Assembly (NCBI RefSeq): GCF_900187565.1
Contig: NZ_FYED01000021.1
Location: forward strand, 1 to 64,000
Direction: 5' to 3'
Origin: Pseudomonas sp. Irchel 3A7
GTDB lineage: Bacteria; Pseudomonadota; Gammaproteobacteria; Pseudomonadales; Pseudomonadaceae
DNA: 64,000 nt
A program made the position numbers and the translations under genes. The notes below the pieces were generated by a model. The model was not told the DNA's origin and made no database searches. It saw only the letters and a list, made by a program, of their open reading frames with translations. Below are positions 30,217 through 40,823 of the stretch, one piece after another; positions within the stretch are counted from its first letter, which is position 1, and each line of letters opens with the position of its first letter.

Positions 30217-30333
30217 ATGAAAGTTCGTGCATCGGTGAAAAAGCTGTGCCGTAACTGCAAGATTATTCGCCGCGAAGGTGTTGTTCGAGTAATTTGCAGC
30301 GCGGAACCGCGTCACAAACAGCGCCAAGGCTGA
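30217..30333 (+). CDS. rpmJ: 50S ribosomal protein L36 (zinc-binding form)
   Basis: A 38-residue gene between secY and rpsM that begins [19 protein letters not shown]. The zinc ligands are Cys11, Cys14, Cys27 and His33, so this is the C+ form. Many pseudomonads also keep a zinc-free paralogue, induced in zinc shortage, elsewhere in the genome. GAGGAG precedes the ATG by about 7 bases. It is the last gene of the spc operon; a hairpin follows after 18 bases. Confidence 0.95.
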
Positions 30334-30351
30334 GTGTGATTGTGCTTCAAG

Positions 30352-30375
30352 CCCGGCAGCTAGTGCGCTGCCGGG
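30352..30375 (+). terminator. Hairpin after rpmJ
   Basis: A perfect 9-bp GC-rich stem CCCGGCAGC / GCTGCCGGG with a six-base loop, then TTGATTATTTGTTATT. The T-rich tail serves both as an imperfect terminator tract and as the -35 box of the alpha promoter. Confidence 0.7.
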
Positions 30376-30404
30376 TTGATTATTTGTTATTACAGCGATA
30401 TTAT
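30376..30404 (+). promoter_or_regulatory. Alpha operon promoter (rpsM-rplQ)
   Basis: TTGATT (30376-30381), 17 bases, TATTAT (30399-30404). The -35 box starts on the base after the rpmJ hairpin. The leader of about 50 bases before rpsM would contain any S4 control site; a CGCCC/GGGCG pairing (about 30410 with 30430) is the only obvious stem. Confidence 0.75.
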
Positions 30405-30463
30405 CTCGCGCCCTATTTCTTGGCTTCCGGGGCGTAGGTAGCTGTCAATTGGAGTCCCACTGA

Positions 30464-30820
30464 ATGGCCCGTATTGCAGGCGTTAACATTCCAGATAACA
30501 AGCATACTGTTATCTCGCTGACCTACATCTATGGTGTTGGTCGCACTACTGCACAGAAAATTTGTGCAGAGACTGGGGTAAACCCAGCAGCAAAGATCAA
30601 AGATCTGAGCGACGAGCAAATTGAACAGCTGCGTGGCGAAGTGGCGAAGTTCACCACTGAAGGTGACCTGCGTCGCGAAATCAACATGAAAATCAAGCGC
30701 TTGATGGACCTCGGTTGCTATCGCGGTCTGCGTCATCGTCGTGGTCTGCCAGTACGCGGTCAGCGTACCAAGACCAACGCGCGTACCCGTAAAGGTCCGC
30801 GTAAGCCGATCCGCAAGTAA
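30464..30820 (+). CDS. rpsM: 30S ribosomal protein S13
   Basis: S13 lies in the 30S head, contacts P-site tRNA with its C-terminal tail, and forms bridge B1a/b. The 118 residues start MARIAGVNIPDNKHTVISL and end with the basic tail QRTKTNARTRKGPRKPIRK. In E. coli S4 represses the alpha operon at the start of this gene through a pseudoknot; equivalent control is plausible but was not shown. Confidence 0.97.
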   Translation: MARIAGVNIPDNKHTVISLTYIYGVGRTTAQKICAETGVNPAAKIKDLSDEQIEQLRGEVAKFTTEGDLRREINMKIKRLMDLGCYRGLRHRRGLPVRGQRTKTNARTRKGPRKPIRK

Positions 30821-30850
30821 TCGCCCCAGCGAATCGACAGGAATTTAATC

Positions 30851-31240
30851 ATGGCAAAACCTGCTGCTCGTCCTCGTAAAAAAGTTAAAAAGACAGTGGT
30901 TGATGGCATCGCCCACATCCATGCATCTTTTAACAACACCATCGTGACCATTACCGACCGTCAAGGTAACGCTCTTTCCTGGGCTACCTCCGGTGGTTCG
31001 GGTTTCCGCGGTTCCCGCAAGTCCACCCCGTTTGCTGCTCAAGTAGCTGCAGAACGTGCTGGTCAAGCTGCGCTGGAATACGGCCTGAAAAACCTCGACG
31101 TCAACGTCAAAGGTCCAGGTCCAGGTCGTGAATCCGCAGTCCGCGCTTTGAACGGCTGTGGCTACAAGATCGCCAGCATCACCGACGTGACGCCAATCCC
31201 GCACAACGGGTGCCGTCCGCCGAAGAAGCGCCGCGTGTAA
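30851..31240 (+). CDS. rpsK: 30S ribosomal protein S11
   Basis: S11 forms the 30S platform next to the Shine-Dalgarno helix and the P-site. The 129 residues contain GIAHIHASFNNTIVTITDRQ and the C-terminal signature VTPIPHNGCRPPKKRRV. A homologous N-G pair near that end (HNGCR) is the isoaspartate site described in E. coli S11. It lies 30 bases after rpsM and 18 before rpsD. Confidence 0.97.
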   Translation: MAKPAARPRKKVKKTVVDGIAHIHASFNNTIVTITDRQGNALSWATSGGSGFRGSRKSTPFAAQVAAERAGQAALEYGLKNLDVNVKGPGPGRESAVRALNGCGYKIASITDVTPIPHNGCRPPKKRRV

Positions 31241-31258
31241 TCCAGGAGATTGTAAAGA

Positions 31259-31879
31259 ATGGCTCGTTACATTGGTCCAAAATGCAAACTCGCTCGTCGC
31301 GAAGGCACCGATCTCTTCCTGAAGAGCGGCGTGCGCGCGATCGAATCGAAGTGCAACATTGAAGCAGCACCTGGTATCCACGGCCAACGCCGCGGTCGCC
31401 AGTCCGATTACGGCACCCAGCTGCGTGAAAAGCAAAAGGTCCGTCGTATCTACGGCGTTCTCGAGCGTCAGTTCAGCGGCTACTACAAAGAAGCTGCTGG
31501 CAAGAAAGGTGCAACCGGCGAAAACCTGTTGCAACTGCTCGAATGCCGTCTGGACAACGTTGTATACCGTATGGGCTTTGGTTCGACTCGTGCCGAATCC
31601 CGTCAGCTGGTATCGCACAAGTCGATCAGCGTAAACGGTCAAACCGTTAACGTTCCGTCCTACCAGGTTCGTGCTGGTGACGTGGTTGCTGTTCGCGAGA
31701 AAGCAAAAAACCAACTTCGCATTGTCCAAGCTCTCGATCTGTGTGCCCAACGTGGCCGCGTAGAATGGGTAGAAGTAGACACTGAGAAGAAGTCGGGCGT
31801 TTTCAAGAACGTTCCAGCTCGCAGTGATCTGTCCGCCGACATCAACGAAAGCCTGATTGTCGAGCTCTACTCCAAGTAA
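31259..31879 (+). CDS. rpsD: 30S ribosomal protein S4
   Basis: S4 nucleates 30S assembly, influences accuracy and is the alpha-operon repressor in E. coli. The 206 residues carry an N-terminal part starting MARYIGPKCKLARREGTDL and an S4 RNA-binding domain (about 95-155) with RLDNVVYRMGFGSTRAESRQ. Only a few cysteines are present near the N-terminus and no full zinc ribbon, so it is the zinc-independent form. Confidence 0.97.
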   Translation: MARYIGPKCKLARREGTDLFLKSGVRAIESKCNIEAAPGIHGQRRGRQSDYGTQLREKQKVRRIYGVLERQFSGYYKEAAGKKGATGENLLQLLECRLDNVVYRMGFGSTRAESRQLVSHKSISVNGQTVNVPSYQVRAGDVVAVREKAKNQLRIVQALDLCAQRGRVEWVEVDTEKKSGVFKNVPARSDLSADINESLIVELYSK

Positions 31880-31901
31880 GGGCTAGAAAATAGGTGCATC
31901 C

Positions 31902-32903
31902 ATGCAGATTTCGGTAAATGAGTTCCTGACACCCCGCCACATTGATGTGCAGGTTGTCAGTCCAACCCGCGCCAAGATCACGCTCGAGCCTCTCGAGCGT
32001 GGCTTTGGCCACACCCTGGGCAACGCGCTGCGCCGCATCCTGTTGTCCTCCATGCCCGGCTGTGCAGTAGTCGAGGCCGAGATTGACGGTGTGCTCCACG
32101 AGTACAGCGCCATCGAAGGTGTACAGGAAGACGTAATTGAAATCCTGTTGAACCTTAAAGGTCTGGCTATCAAGCTGCACGGTCGAGACGAAGTTACGCT
32201 GACCTTGTCGAAGAAGGGTTCGGGGGTGGTTACCGCTGCCGATATTCAGCTGGATCATGATGTCGAGATCGTTAATCCCGATCACGTAATCGCTAACCTG
32301 GCGTCTAACGGCGCCCTGAACATGAAGCTCGTAGTAGCTCGTGGTCGTGGTTATGAACCGGCCGACTCGCGTCAGAGCGATGAAGACGAAAGCCGCAGCA
32401 TTGGTCGCTTGCAGCTTGACTCTTCGTTCAGCCCGGTTCGCCGTATCGCATACGTGGTGGAAAACGCCCGTGTCGAACAGCGTACTAACCTGGACAAGCT
32501 GGTTATTGATCTGGAAACCAACGGTACTCTGGATCCTGAAGAGGCAATCCGCCGCGCTGCAACCATCCTGCAACAGCAGTTGGCTGCGTTCGTCGACCTC
32601 AAAGGTGACAGCGAACCAGTGGTAATCGAGCAGGAAGACGAGATCGATCCGATCCTGCTTCGCCCGGTTGACGATCTGGAACTGACTGTACGTTCGGCTA
32701 ACTGCCTTAAGGCGGAAAACATCTACTACATCGGCGACCTGATTCAGCGTACCGAAGTAGAGCTGTTGAAGACTCCGAACCTTGGCAAGAAATCCTTGAC
32801 TGAAATCAAGGACGTTCTGGCCTCCCGCGGTCTGTCCCTCGGCATGCGCCTCGACAACTGGCCGCCTGCAAGTCTTAAGAAGGACGACAAGGCGACTGCC
32901 TGA
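31902..32903 (+). CDS. rpoA: DNA-directed RNA polymerase subunit alpha
   Basis: Alpha dimerises to start RNA polymerase assembly, and its C-terminal domain binds UP elements and activators. The 333 residues comprise the NTD (about 8-235, with RGFGHTLGNALRRILLSSM-type sequence near 30-48), a flexible acidic linker, and the CTD (about 250-325). The CTD residues for DNA contact are visible in NCLKAENIYYIGDLIQRTE and PNLGKKSLTEIKD. Together with rpoB and rpoC the whole core enzyme except omega is in this window. Confidence 0.98.
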   Translation: MQISVNEFLTPRHIDVQVVSPTRAKITLEPLERGFGHTLGNALRRILLSSMPGCAVVEAEIDGVLHEYSAIEGVQEDVIEILLNLKGLAIKLHGRDEVTLTLSKKGSGVVTAADIQLDHDVEIVNPDHVIANLASNGALNMKLVVARGRGYEPADSRQSDEDESRSIGRLQLDSSFSPVRRIAYVVENARVEQRTNLDKLVIDLETNGTLDPEEAIRRAATILQQQLAAFVDLKGDSEPVVIEQEDEIDPILLRPVDDLELTVRSANCLKAENIYYIGDLIQRTEVELLKTPNLGKKSLTEIKDVLASRGLSLGMRLDNWPPASLKKDDKATA

Positions 32904-32945
32904 TCGTCGTAATCACCGAACGTAGTGTTTGGTAAGGAATGAACC

Positions 32946-33332
32946 ATGCGTCATCGTAAAAGTGGTCGTCACCTCAGCCGCACCAGCTCGCACCGCAAGG
33001 CCATGTTCCAGAACATGGCGGTGTCGCTGTTCGAGCACGAGCTGATCAAAACTACTCTGCCAAAAGCTAAAGAACTGCGTCGCGTTGCTGAGCCGCTGAT
33101 CACTTTGGCCAAGACAGACAGCCTGGCTAACCGCCGTCTGGCTTTCGACCGTACTCGTTCGAAAGCTATCGTTGGCAAGCTCTTCAACGACCTGGGCAAG
33201 CGTTACGCTACCCGTGAGGGTGGCTACCTGCGCATCCTCAAGTGCGGCTTCCGCGCTGGCGACAACGCGCCTATGGCGTACGTCGAGTTGGTTGATCGTG
33301 CTACTGGCGGTGAAGCTGTATCCGCTGAGTAA
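32946..33332 (+). CDS. rplQ: 50S ribosomal protein L17
   Basis: L17 lies on the solvent side near the tunnel exit. The 128 residues begin MRHRKSGRHLSRTSSHRKAM and end in the usual acidic/alanine tail. It is the last gene of the ribosomal cluster, 42 bases after rpoA and 20 bases before a clear terminator. Confidence 0.97.
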   Translation: MRHRKSGRHLSRTSSHRKAMFQNMAVSLFEHELIKTTLPKAKELRRVAEPLITLAKTDSLANRRLAFDRTRSKAIVGKLFNDLGKRYATREGGYLRILKCGFRAGDNAPMAYVELVDRATGGEAVSAE

Positions 33333-33352
33333 GACGTCAGTCTGAAACGAAG

Positions 33353-33378
33353 AACCGGGCCTTAGTGCCCGGTTTTTT
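33353..33378 (+). terminator. Alpha operon terminator
   Basis: AACCGGGC-CTTAGT-GCCCGGTT followed by TTTT. It closes the ribosomal gene cluster. Confidence 0.92.
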
Positions 33379-33423
33379 GCGCGCGCTAGAAAAGTGAGGC
33401 ATGTTGGATACCGCAGAGTTCTA

Positions 33424-33463
33424 TTAGGTATTCTCTATCGATTTAGATGATCTAATGAATTAG
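33424..33463 (+). promoter_or_regulatory. Palindromic control region upstream of katA
   Basis: Three inverted repeats lie about 80-117 bases before katA: TTAG-N7-CTAT (33424-33438), TTAGAT-G-ATCTAA (33443-33455) and CTAAT-GA-ATTAG (33452-33463). The first resembles half of the OxyR pattern ATAG-N7-CTAT. The second half-site is not at the standard spacing, so OxyR binding is a guess. Confidence 0.4.
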
Positions 33464-33540
33464 AACGTGTCATGTAGATCATCAATACTTCCTTTCAGCC
33501 GTTTAGCCGGCAGTTCAAGACTGACAAAGGAAGAGATCGC

Positions 33541-34995
33541 ATGAGCCAGAATAAAACGCTTACCACCGCCAGTGGCGCTCCTGTCGCCGACAACCAGAAC
33601 TCCCGCTCCGCTGGCCCTCGTGGTCCGCTGCTGCTCGATGACTTCCACTTGATCGAGAAACTGGCTCACTTCAACCGTGAAAACATCCCTGAGCGTCGTG
33701 TGCATGCCAAAGGTTCGGGTGCCTACGGGACGTTTACCGTGACTCGCGATATTACCCAGTACACCAGCGCCAGGCTGTTCGAATCTGTCGGCAAGCAAAC
33801 GCCAACATTCCTGCGCTTTTCCACCGTGGGCGGTGAGCGCGGTTCGGCTGATACCGAGCGCGATCCCCGTGGCTTCGCGTTGAAGTTCTACACCGAAGAG
33901 GGCAACTGGGACATCGTGGGTAACAACACCCCAGTGTTCTTTATCCGTGATCCGCTGAAGTTTCCCGACTTTATCCACACCCAAAAACGTCTGCCGCAAA
34001 GCAACCTCAAAAGCGCTCAGGCGATGTGGGATTTCTGGTCACATTCTCCCGAGGCTCTGCATCAGGTCACGATCCTGTTTTCGGATCGCGGCATCCCTGA
34101 TGGTTACCGCCACATGCACGGTTTCGGCAGTCATACCTACAGTCTGATTAACGCCAGCGGCGAGCGTCACTGGGTGAAATGGCACTACAAGACTCAGCAA
34201 GGGATCAAGAATCTGGCACCGGCAGACGCTGCACGCCTGGCCGGTACTGATCCGGATTACGCTCAACGCGATTTGTTCGAAGCCATTGAGCGCGGTGATT
34301 TCCCGAAATGGAGCGTGTGCATCCAAATCATGACCGAAGCCCAAGCCGAAGCGCATTATGAGAACCCTTTCGACGTCACCAAGACCTGGTCACAGAAAGA
34401 GTTTCCGTTGATCGAAGTGGGTGAACTGGAGCTGAATCGCAATCCGCTCAACTATTTCGCTGAAGTCGAGCAAGCCGCTTTCGGCCCTAGCAATATGGTG
34501 CCGGGCGTGGGCTTGTCGCCGGACCGCATGTTGCAAGGGCGAGTGTTCGCTTATGCGGATGCTCATCGCTACCGTGTTGGCACTAATCACCAGCAACTGC
34601 CGGTGAACGCCCCGCGGAGTCCGGTCAACAGCTACCAGCGCGATGGTTCGATGGCGTTTGGGAGCAATGGCGGCGCCGCGCCGAATTACGAGCCGAACAG
34701 TTATGTCGATTCGCCGAAGCAGGCACCTCGTTACGCTGAGCCTGCACTGGCTTTAAGTGGTGCGGCTGATCGCTACGATCATCGCGAAGATACGGACTAT
34801 TACAGCCACGCTGGTGCGCTGTTCCGCCTGATGAGTGGCGAGCAGAAAGCGTTGCTGGTTGGCAACATTGCTGGAGCGATGGCGGGTGTATCCAGTGACG
34901 TCGTCGACCGTCAATTGCAGCATTTCTTCAGGGCCGACCCGGCGTATGGAGAAGCAATCGCAAAGCTGCTCAACGTACAGCTTAACGAAGTCTAA
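33541..34995 (+). CDS. katA: Monofunctional heme catalase (small-subunit type)
   Basis: It breaks hydrogen peroxide into water and oxygen. The 484 residues are the small-subunit, clade 3 length. The active-site segment is ENIPERRVHAKGSGAYGTF with catalytic His55. The catalytic asparagine lies in VGNNTPVFFIRDP, and the heme-ligand tyrosine lies in GRVFAYADAHRYRVG. NADPH-binding clade features are expected but were not checked. No signal peptide is present. The start ATG at 33541 follows AAAGGAAGAGATCGC. A ferritin gene follows, pairing peroxide removal with iron storage, as in P. aeruginosa. Upstream palindromes may give peroxide control. Confidence 0.95.
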   Translation: MSQNKTLTTASGAPVADNQNSRSAGPRGPLLLDDFHLIEKLAHFNRENIPERRVHAKGSGAYGTFTVTRDITQYTSARLFESVGKQTPTFLRFSTVGGERGSADTERDPRGFALKFYTEEGNWDIVGNNTPVFFIRDPLKFPDFIHTQKRLPQSNLKSAQAMWDFWSHSPEALHQVTILFSDRGIPDGYRHMHGFGSHTYSLINASGERHWVKWHYKTQQGIKNLAPADAARLAGTDPDYAQRDLFEAIERGDFPKWSVCIQIMTEAQAEAHYENPFDVTKTWSQKEFPLIEVGELELNRNPLNYFAEVEQAAFGPSNMVPGVGLSPDRMLQGRVFAYADAHRYRVGTNHQQLPVNAPRSPVNSYQRDGSMAFGSNGGAAPNYEPNSYVDSPKQAPRYAEPALALSGAADRYDHREDTDYYSHAGALFRLMSGEQKALLVGNIAGAMAGVSSDVVDRQLQHFFRADPAYGEAIAKLLNVQLNEV

Positions 34996-35006
34996 ATGAG
35001 AAGCAG

Positions 35007-35032
35007 AACCGCCCTTAATTGGGCGGTTTTTG
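35007..35032 (+). terminator. Terminator after katA
   Basis: AACCGCCC-TTAATT-GGGCGGTT followed by TTT. It separates katA from the ferritin gene, so the two are probably transcribed independently. Confidence 0.9.
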
Positions 35033-35143
35033 CGTTATTTCAGCTGCTTTTCTCAGATTATCTTCGCTTTTATTGCGTCTGCCGAGTGACGTTATGGCCA
35101 GGTTGGTTCAAACTATAACTTTCAAGCAGGGAGATGTAGGGCG

Positions 35144-35608
35144 ATGCAAGGCCACCCAGACGTTATCGATTACCTCAACACGTTGCTGACCGGCGAACTG
35201 GCCGCGCGTGACCAATATTTCGTTCATTCGCGGATGTATGAGGACTGGGGATTCACCAAGCTCTACGAACGAATCAATCACGAGATGGAAGAAGAAGCAG
35301 GTCATGCTGACGCGCTGATGCGTCGGATCCTGATGCTGGAAGGTACACCTCGCATGCGCCCTGACGATCTCGATATCGGTACCACGGTGCCGGAGATGCT
35401 CGAAGCGGATCTGCGTCTGGAGTACAAGGTCCGTGCCGCACTGTGCAAAGGCATCCAGCTATGCGAGCAGCACAAGGATTACGTCAGCCGCGAAATGCTG
35501 CGTGTACAGCTCCACGACACCGAAGAAGATCACACCTACTGGCTGGAAAAGCAGTTGGGTCTGATCAAGTTGATTGGTCTCGAGAACTACCTGCAATCCC
35601 ACGCTTGA
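35144..35608 (+). CDS. ftnA: Bacterial ferritin FtnA (often annotated bacterioferritin BfrA)
   Basis: It oxidises and stores iron in a 24-subunit shell. The 154 residues have the four-helix ferritin pattern. Ferroxidase ligands can be placed at Glu18, Glu51, His54, Glu93, Glu127 and His130. In true bacterioferritin the heme is held by Met52 (E. coli EMKHAD); here the aligned residue is Ala52 (EEAGHAD), so heme binding is not expected. The sequence is very close to the P. aeruginosa protein once called BfrA and later shown to be a heme-free ferritin, FtnA (established for that species, recalled). It lies between katA and uvrA exactly as there. Confidence 0.88.
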   Translation: MQGHPDVIDYLNTLLTGELAARDQYFVHSRMYEDWGFTKLYERINHEMEEEAGHADALMRRILMLEGTPRMRPDDLDIGTTVPEMLEADLRLEYKVRAALCKGIQLCEQHKDYVSREMLRVQLHDTEEDHTYWLEKQLGLIKLIGLENYLQSHA

Positions 35609-35625
35609 TTCGGCAGTATTCGTAA

Positions 35626-35657
35626 CTGCTATCGCGAGCAAGCATTGCTCCTACAAG
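35626..35657. repeat. Degenerate REP-like sequence
   Basis: CTATCGCGAGCAAGCATTGC followed by TCCTACAAG is a diverged form of the Pseudomonas REP unit found later in the window. It lies at the 3' end of ftnA, right before the terminator. Confidence 0.5.
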
Positions 35658-35664
35658 CGGACAC

Positions 35665-35705
35665 AAAAAAGCCCCTGTCACTGATGAAGTGACAGGGGCT
35701 TTTTC
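35665..35705. terminator. Bidirectional terminator between ftnA and uvrA
   Basis: A 17-bp stem (AAAAAAGCCCCTGTCAC / GTGACAGGGGCTTTTT) with a TGATGAA loop has A and T tracts on both sides. It can end both convergent transcripts. Confidence 0.93.
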
Positions 35706-35716
35706 ATGGACTGGAG

Positions 35717-38551
<2,835 letters not shown>

Positions 38552-38742
38552 AGTGGCCTCGCTCGGCGGGCGTCGAAAACGTAGGAGTATACGGCCAAAT
38601 ACTGGATGGATGCACACTATCGAATGATGACATTACGGGCTTTGATGAAAGGTCTTTCATCTGCACGCGGCAAAGCGTCGCGATATACCCTGCCAATCGA
38701 TGGGACTGGTAGAATCGCCGCCGGTTCACATGAGGTTTTTCC

Positions 38743-40140
38743 ATGCACGATCCCCACAGCGAACGCATGAGTGGCAGCGAGACCCGCGCGGCGAGCGGTC
38801 TGGCCCTGGTGTTCGCCTTCCGTATGCTTGGCATGTTCATGGTGTTGCCGGTCCTGGCGACCTATGGCATGGACCTGGCGGGAGCGACCCCGGCCCTGAT
38901 CGGGCTGGCGATTGGCGCTTACGGCCTGACCCAGGCCATTTTCCAGATTCCTTTCGGCTTCATTTCCGACCGCATAGGCCGTCGCCCGGTGATTTACCTG
39001 GGCCTGGTCGTTTTCGCTCTCGGCAGCGTACTGGCGGCCAACGCGGACTCGATCTGGGGTGTGATCGCCGGACGTATCCTGCAAGGCGCCGGGGCGATTT
39101 CCGCCGCGGTCATGGCCTTGTTGTCGGACTTGACCCGTGAGCAGCACCGAACCAAGGCCATGGCCATGATCGGCATGACAATCGGCCTGTCGTTCGCTGT
39201 CGCGATGGTTGTCGGCCCCTTGCTCACGCGTGCTTTCGGCTTGTCCGGGTTGTTTCTCGCCACGGGCGGCATGGCATTGGTCGGCATTGTGATTGTGATG
39301 TTCATGGTGCCGCGCTCCACTGGCCCGTTGCAGCACCGGGAGTCCGGCGTCGCGCGCCAGGCGTTGATACCGACGCTGAAGCATCCGGACCTGCTGCGTC
39401 TGGACCTGGGCATTTTTGTATTGCACGCCATGTTGATGTCGAGCTTCGTTGCCTTGCCGCTGGCACTGGTGGAAAAGGCCGGATTGCCCAAGGAGCAGCA
39501 TTGGTGGGTGTATCTGACGGCACTGCTGATTTCTTTCTTCGCCATGATCCCGTTCATTATCTATGGCGAGAAGCGACGCAAAATGAAACGAGTTCTGCTC
39601 GGCGCCGTCGTGACGCTGATGCTCACTGAGCTATTCTTCTGGCAGTTCGGCGACAGCTTGCGGGCTCTGGTGATCGGGACGGTGGTGTTTTTCACCGCGT
39701 TCAATCTGCTGGAAGCTTCGCTGCCATCGCTGATCAGCAAGGTTTCACCGGCCGGCGGCAAAGGCACGGCGATGGGGGTTTACTCCACCAGCCAGTTCCT
39801 TGGATCGGCACTGGGCGGGATCCTCGGAGGCTGGTTGTTCCAGCACGGCGGTTTGTCGGTTGTGTTCCTGGGGTGCGCCGGTCTGGCTGCCCTCTGGCTG
39901 GTCTTTGCTGTTACCATGCGTGAACCTCCCTACGTGACAAGCCTGCGCTTGCCATTGTCGCCCGAGGCGATCCGCGAAGCGGGTCTGGTCGAGCGCCTGA
40001 AGGCCGTCGTAGGGGTAACAGATGCAGTGATAGTCGCCGATGAGGCGGCCATTTACATCAAATTGGACACCGAACTATTGGATCGCACCACCCTTGAAAG
40101 CCTGGTGAACAACCCGGCCGGGGCAGCGTGCGTAGCCTAG
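38743..40140 (+). CDS. MFS transporter with C-terminal YAM-like domain (YajR type)
   Basis: An inner-membrane permease of the drug:proton antiporter type with 465 residues. About twelve membrane segments are visible. Motif A is GFISDRIGRRPVIY (about 72-85) and the antiporter motif C-like stretch is FAVAMVVGPLL. After the last helix (about 390) a soluble tail of some 70 residues carries VERLKAVVGVTDAVIVADEA, a ferredoxin-like pattern like the YAM domain of E. coli YajR. The substrate is unknown. An alternative start at Met9 exists. It sits between uvrA (divergent) and ssb (9 bases downstream), as in other pseudomonads, and probably shares a transcript with ssb. Confidence 0.85.
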   Translation: MHDPHSERMSGSETRAASGLALVFAFRMLGMFMVLPVLATYGMDLAGATPALIGLAIGAYGLTQAIFQIPFGFISDRIGRRPVIYLGLVVFALGSVLAANADSIWGVIAGRILQGAGAISAAVMALLSDLTREQHRTKAMAMIGMTIGLSFAVAMVVGPLLTRAFGLSGLFLATGGMALVGIVIVMFMVPRSTGPLQHRESGVARQALIPTLKHPDLLRLDLGIFVLHAMLMSSFVALPLALVEKAGLPKEQHWWVYLTALLISFFAMIPFIIYGEKRRKMKRVLLGAVVTLMLTELFFWQFGDSLRALVIGTVVFFTAFNLLEASLPSLISKVSPAGGKGTAMGVYSTSQFLGSALGGILGGWLFQHGGLSVVFLGCAGLAALWLVFAVTMREPPYVTSLRLPLSPEAIREAGLVERLKAVVGVTDAVIVADEAAIYIKLDTELLDRTTLESLVNNPAGAACVA

Positions 40141-40149
40141 GAGAACGTA

Positions 40150-40665
40150 ATGGCCCGTGGGGTTAACAAAGTCATATTGGTCGGCACTTGCGGCCAGGAT
40201 CCTGAAGTTCGCTACCTGCCGAACGGCAACGCCGTGACCAACCTGAGTCTGGCGACCAGCGAACAGTGGACCGACAAGCAAACCGGTCAGAAGGTCGAAA
40301 AGACTGAATGGCACCGAGTGTCGATGTTCGGCAAAGTCGCAGAAATCGCCGGCGAATACCTGCGTAAAGGTTCGCAGGTCTACATCGAAGGCAAGCTGCA
40401 GACCCGCGAGTGGGAAAAAGACGGTATCAAGCGTTACACCACCGAAATCGTGGTCGACATGCAAGGCACCATGCAACTGCTGGGCGGCCGTCCACAGCAG
40501 GGCGACCAGCAAGGCGGGGGCAATAACTACCAGCAGTCCGCGCCACGCCAGCAGGCTCCGCGTCCACAGCAGTCGGCGCCACAACAGTCGCGCCCGGCTC
40601 CACAACAGGCCGCTCCACAGCCGGCTCCGGATTTCGACAGCTTTGATGACGATATCCCGTTCTAA
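40150..40665 (+). CDS. ssb: Single-stranded DNA-binding protein
   Basis: SSB coats single-stranded DNA in replication, recombination and repair. The 171 residues comprise an OB-fold (about 1-112, starting MARGVNKVILVGTCGQDPEV), a disordered Gln/Pro/Ala-rich linker (about 115-158) and the acidic tip DFDSFDDDIPF that recruits partner enzymes. It starts 9 bases after the MFS gene with GGAGAA as ribosome binding site and ends before a strong terminator. Confidence 0.97.
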   Translation: MARGVNKVILVGTCGQDPEVRYLPNGNAVTNLSLATSEQWTDKQTGQKVEKTEWHRVSMFGKVAEIAGEYLRKGSQVYIEGKLQTREWEKDGIKRYTTEIVVDMQGTMQLLGGRPQQGDQQGGGNNYQQSAPRQQAPRPQQSAPQQSRPAPQQAAPQPAPDFDSFDDDIPF

Positions 40666-40688
40666 AAAATAGCTTCGAGCCAAACAAG

Positions 40689-40721
40689 GCCCGGCATTCC
40701 GTAAGGATGCCGGGCTTTTTG
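40689..40721 (+). terminator. Terminator after ssb
   Basis: GCCCGGCATTCC-GTAA-GGATGCCGGGC followed by TTTTT, a near-perfect intrinsic terminator. Confidence 0.93.
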
Positions 40722-40823
40722 TTGTCAGCATTTCATCCGGGCGCCCGCTGCAAATGGCTGCAACTGGAGCAAGAACGCGCGCTAATATGATGCTAATCGT
40801 CTATTTCTGAGCGCGGGTTGCCC

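Noticed and set aside
38552..38742. LexA (SOS) box between uvrA and the MFS gene
   Set aside because: The nearest CTG (CTGGATGGATGCACAC) lacks the matching CAG, and no other CTG-N10-CAG was found.
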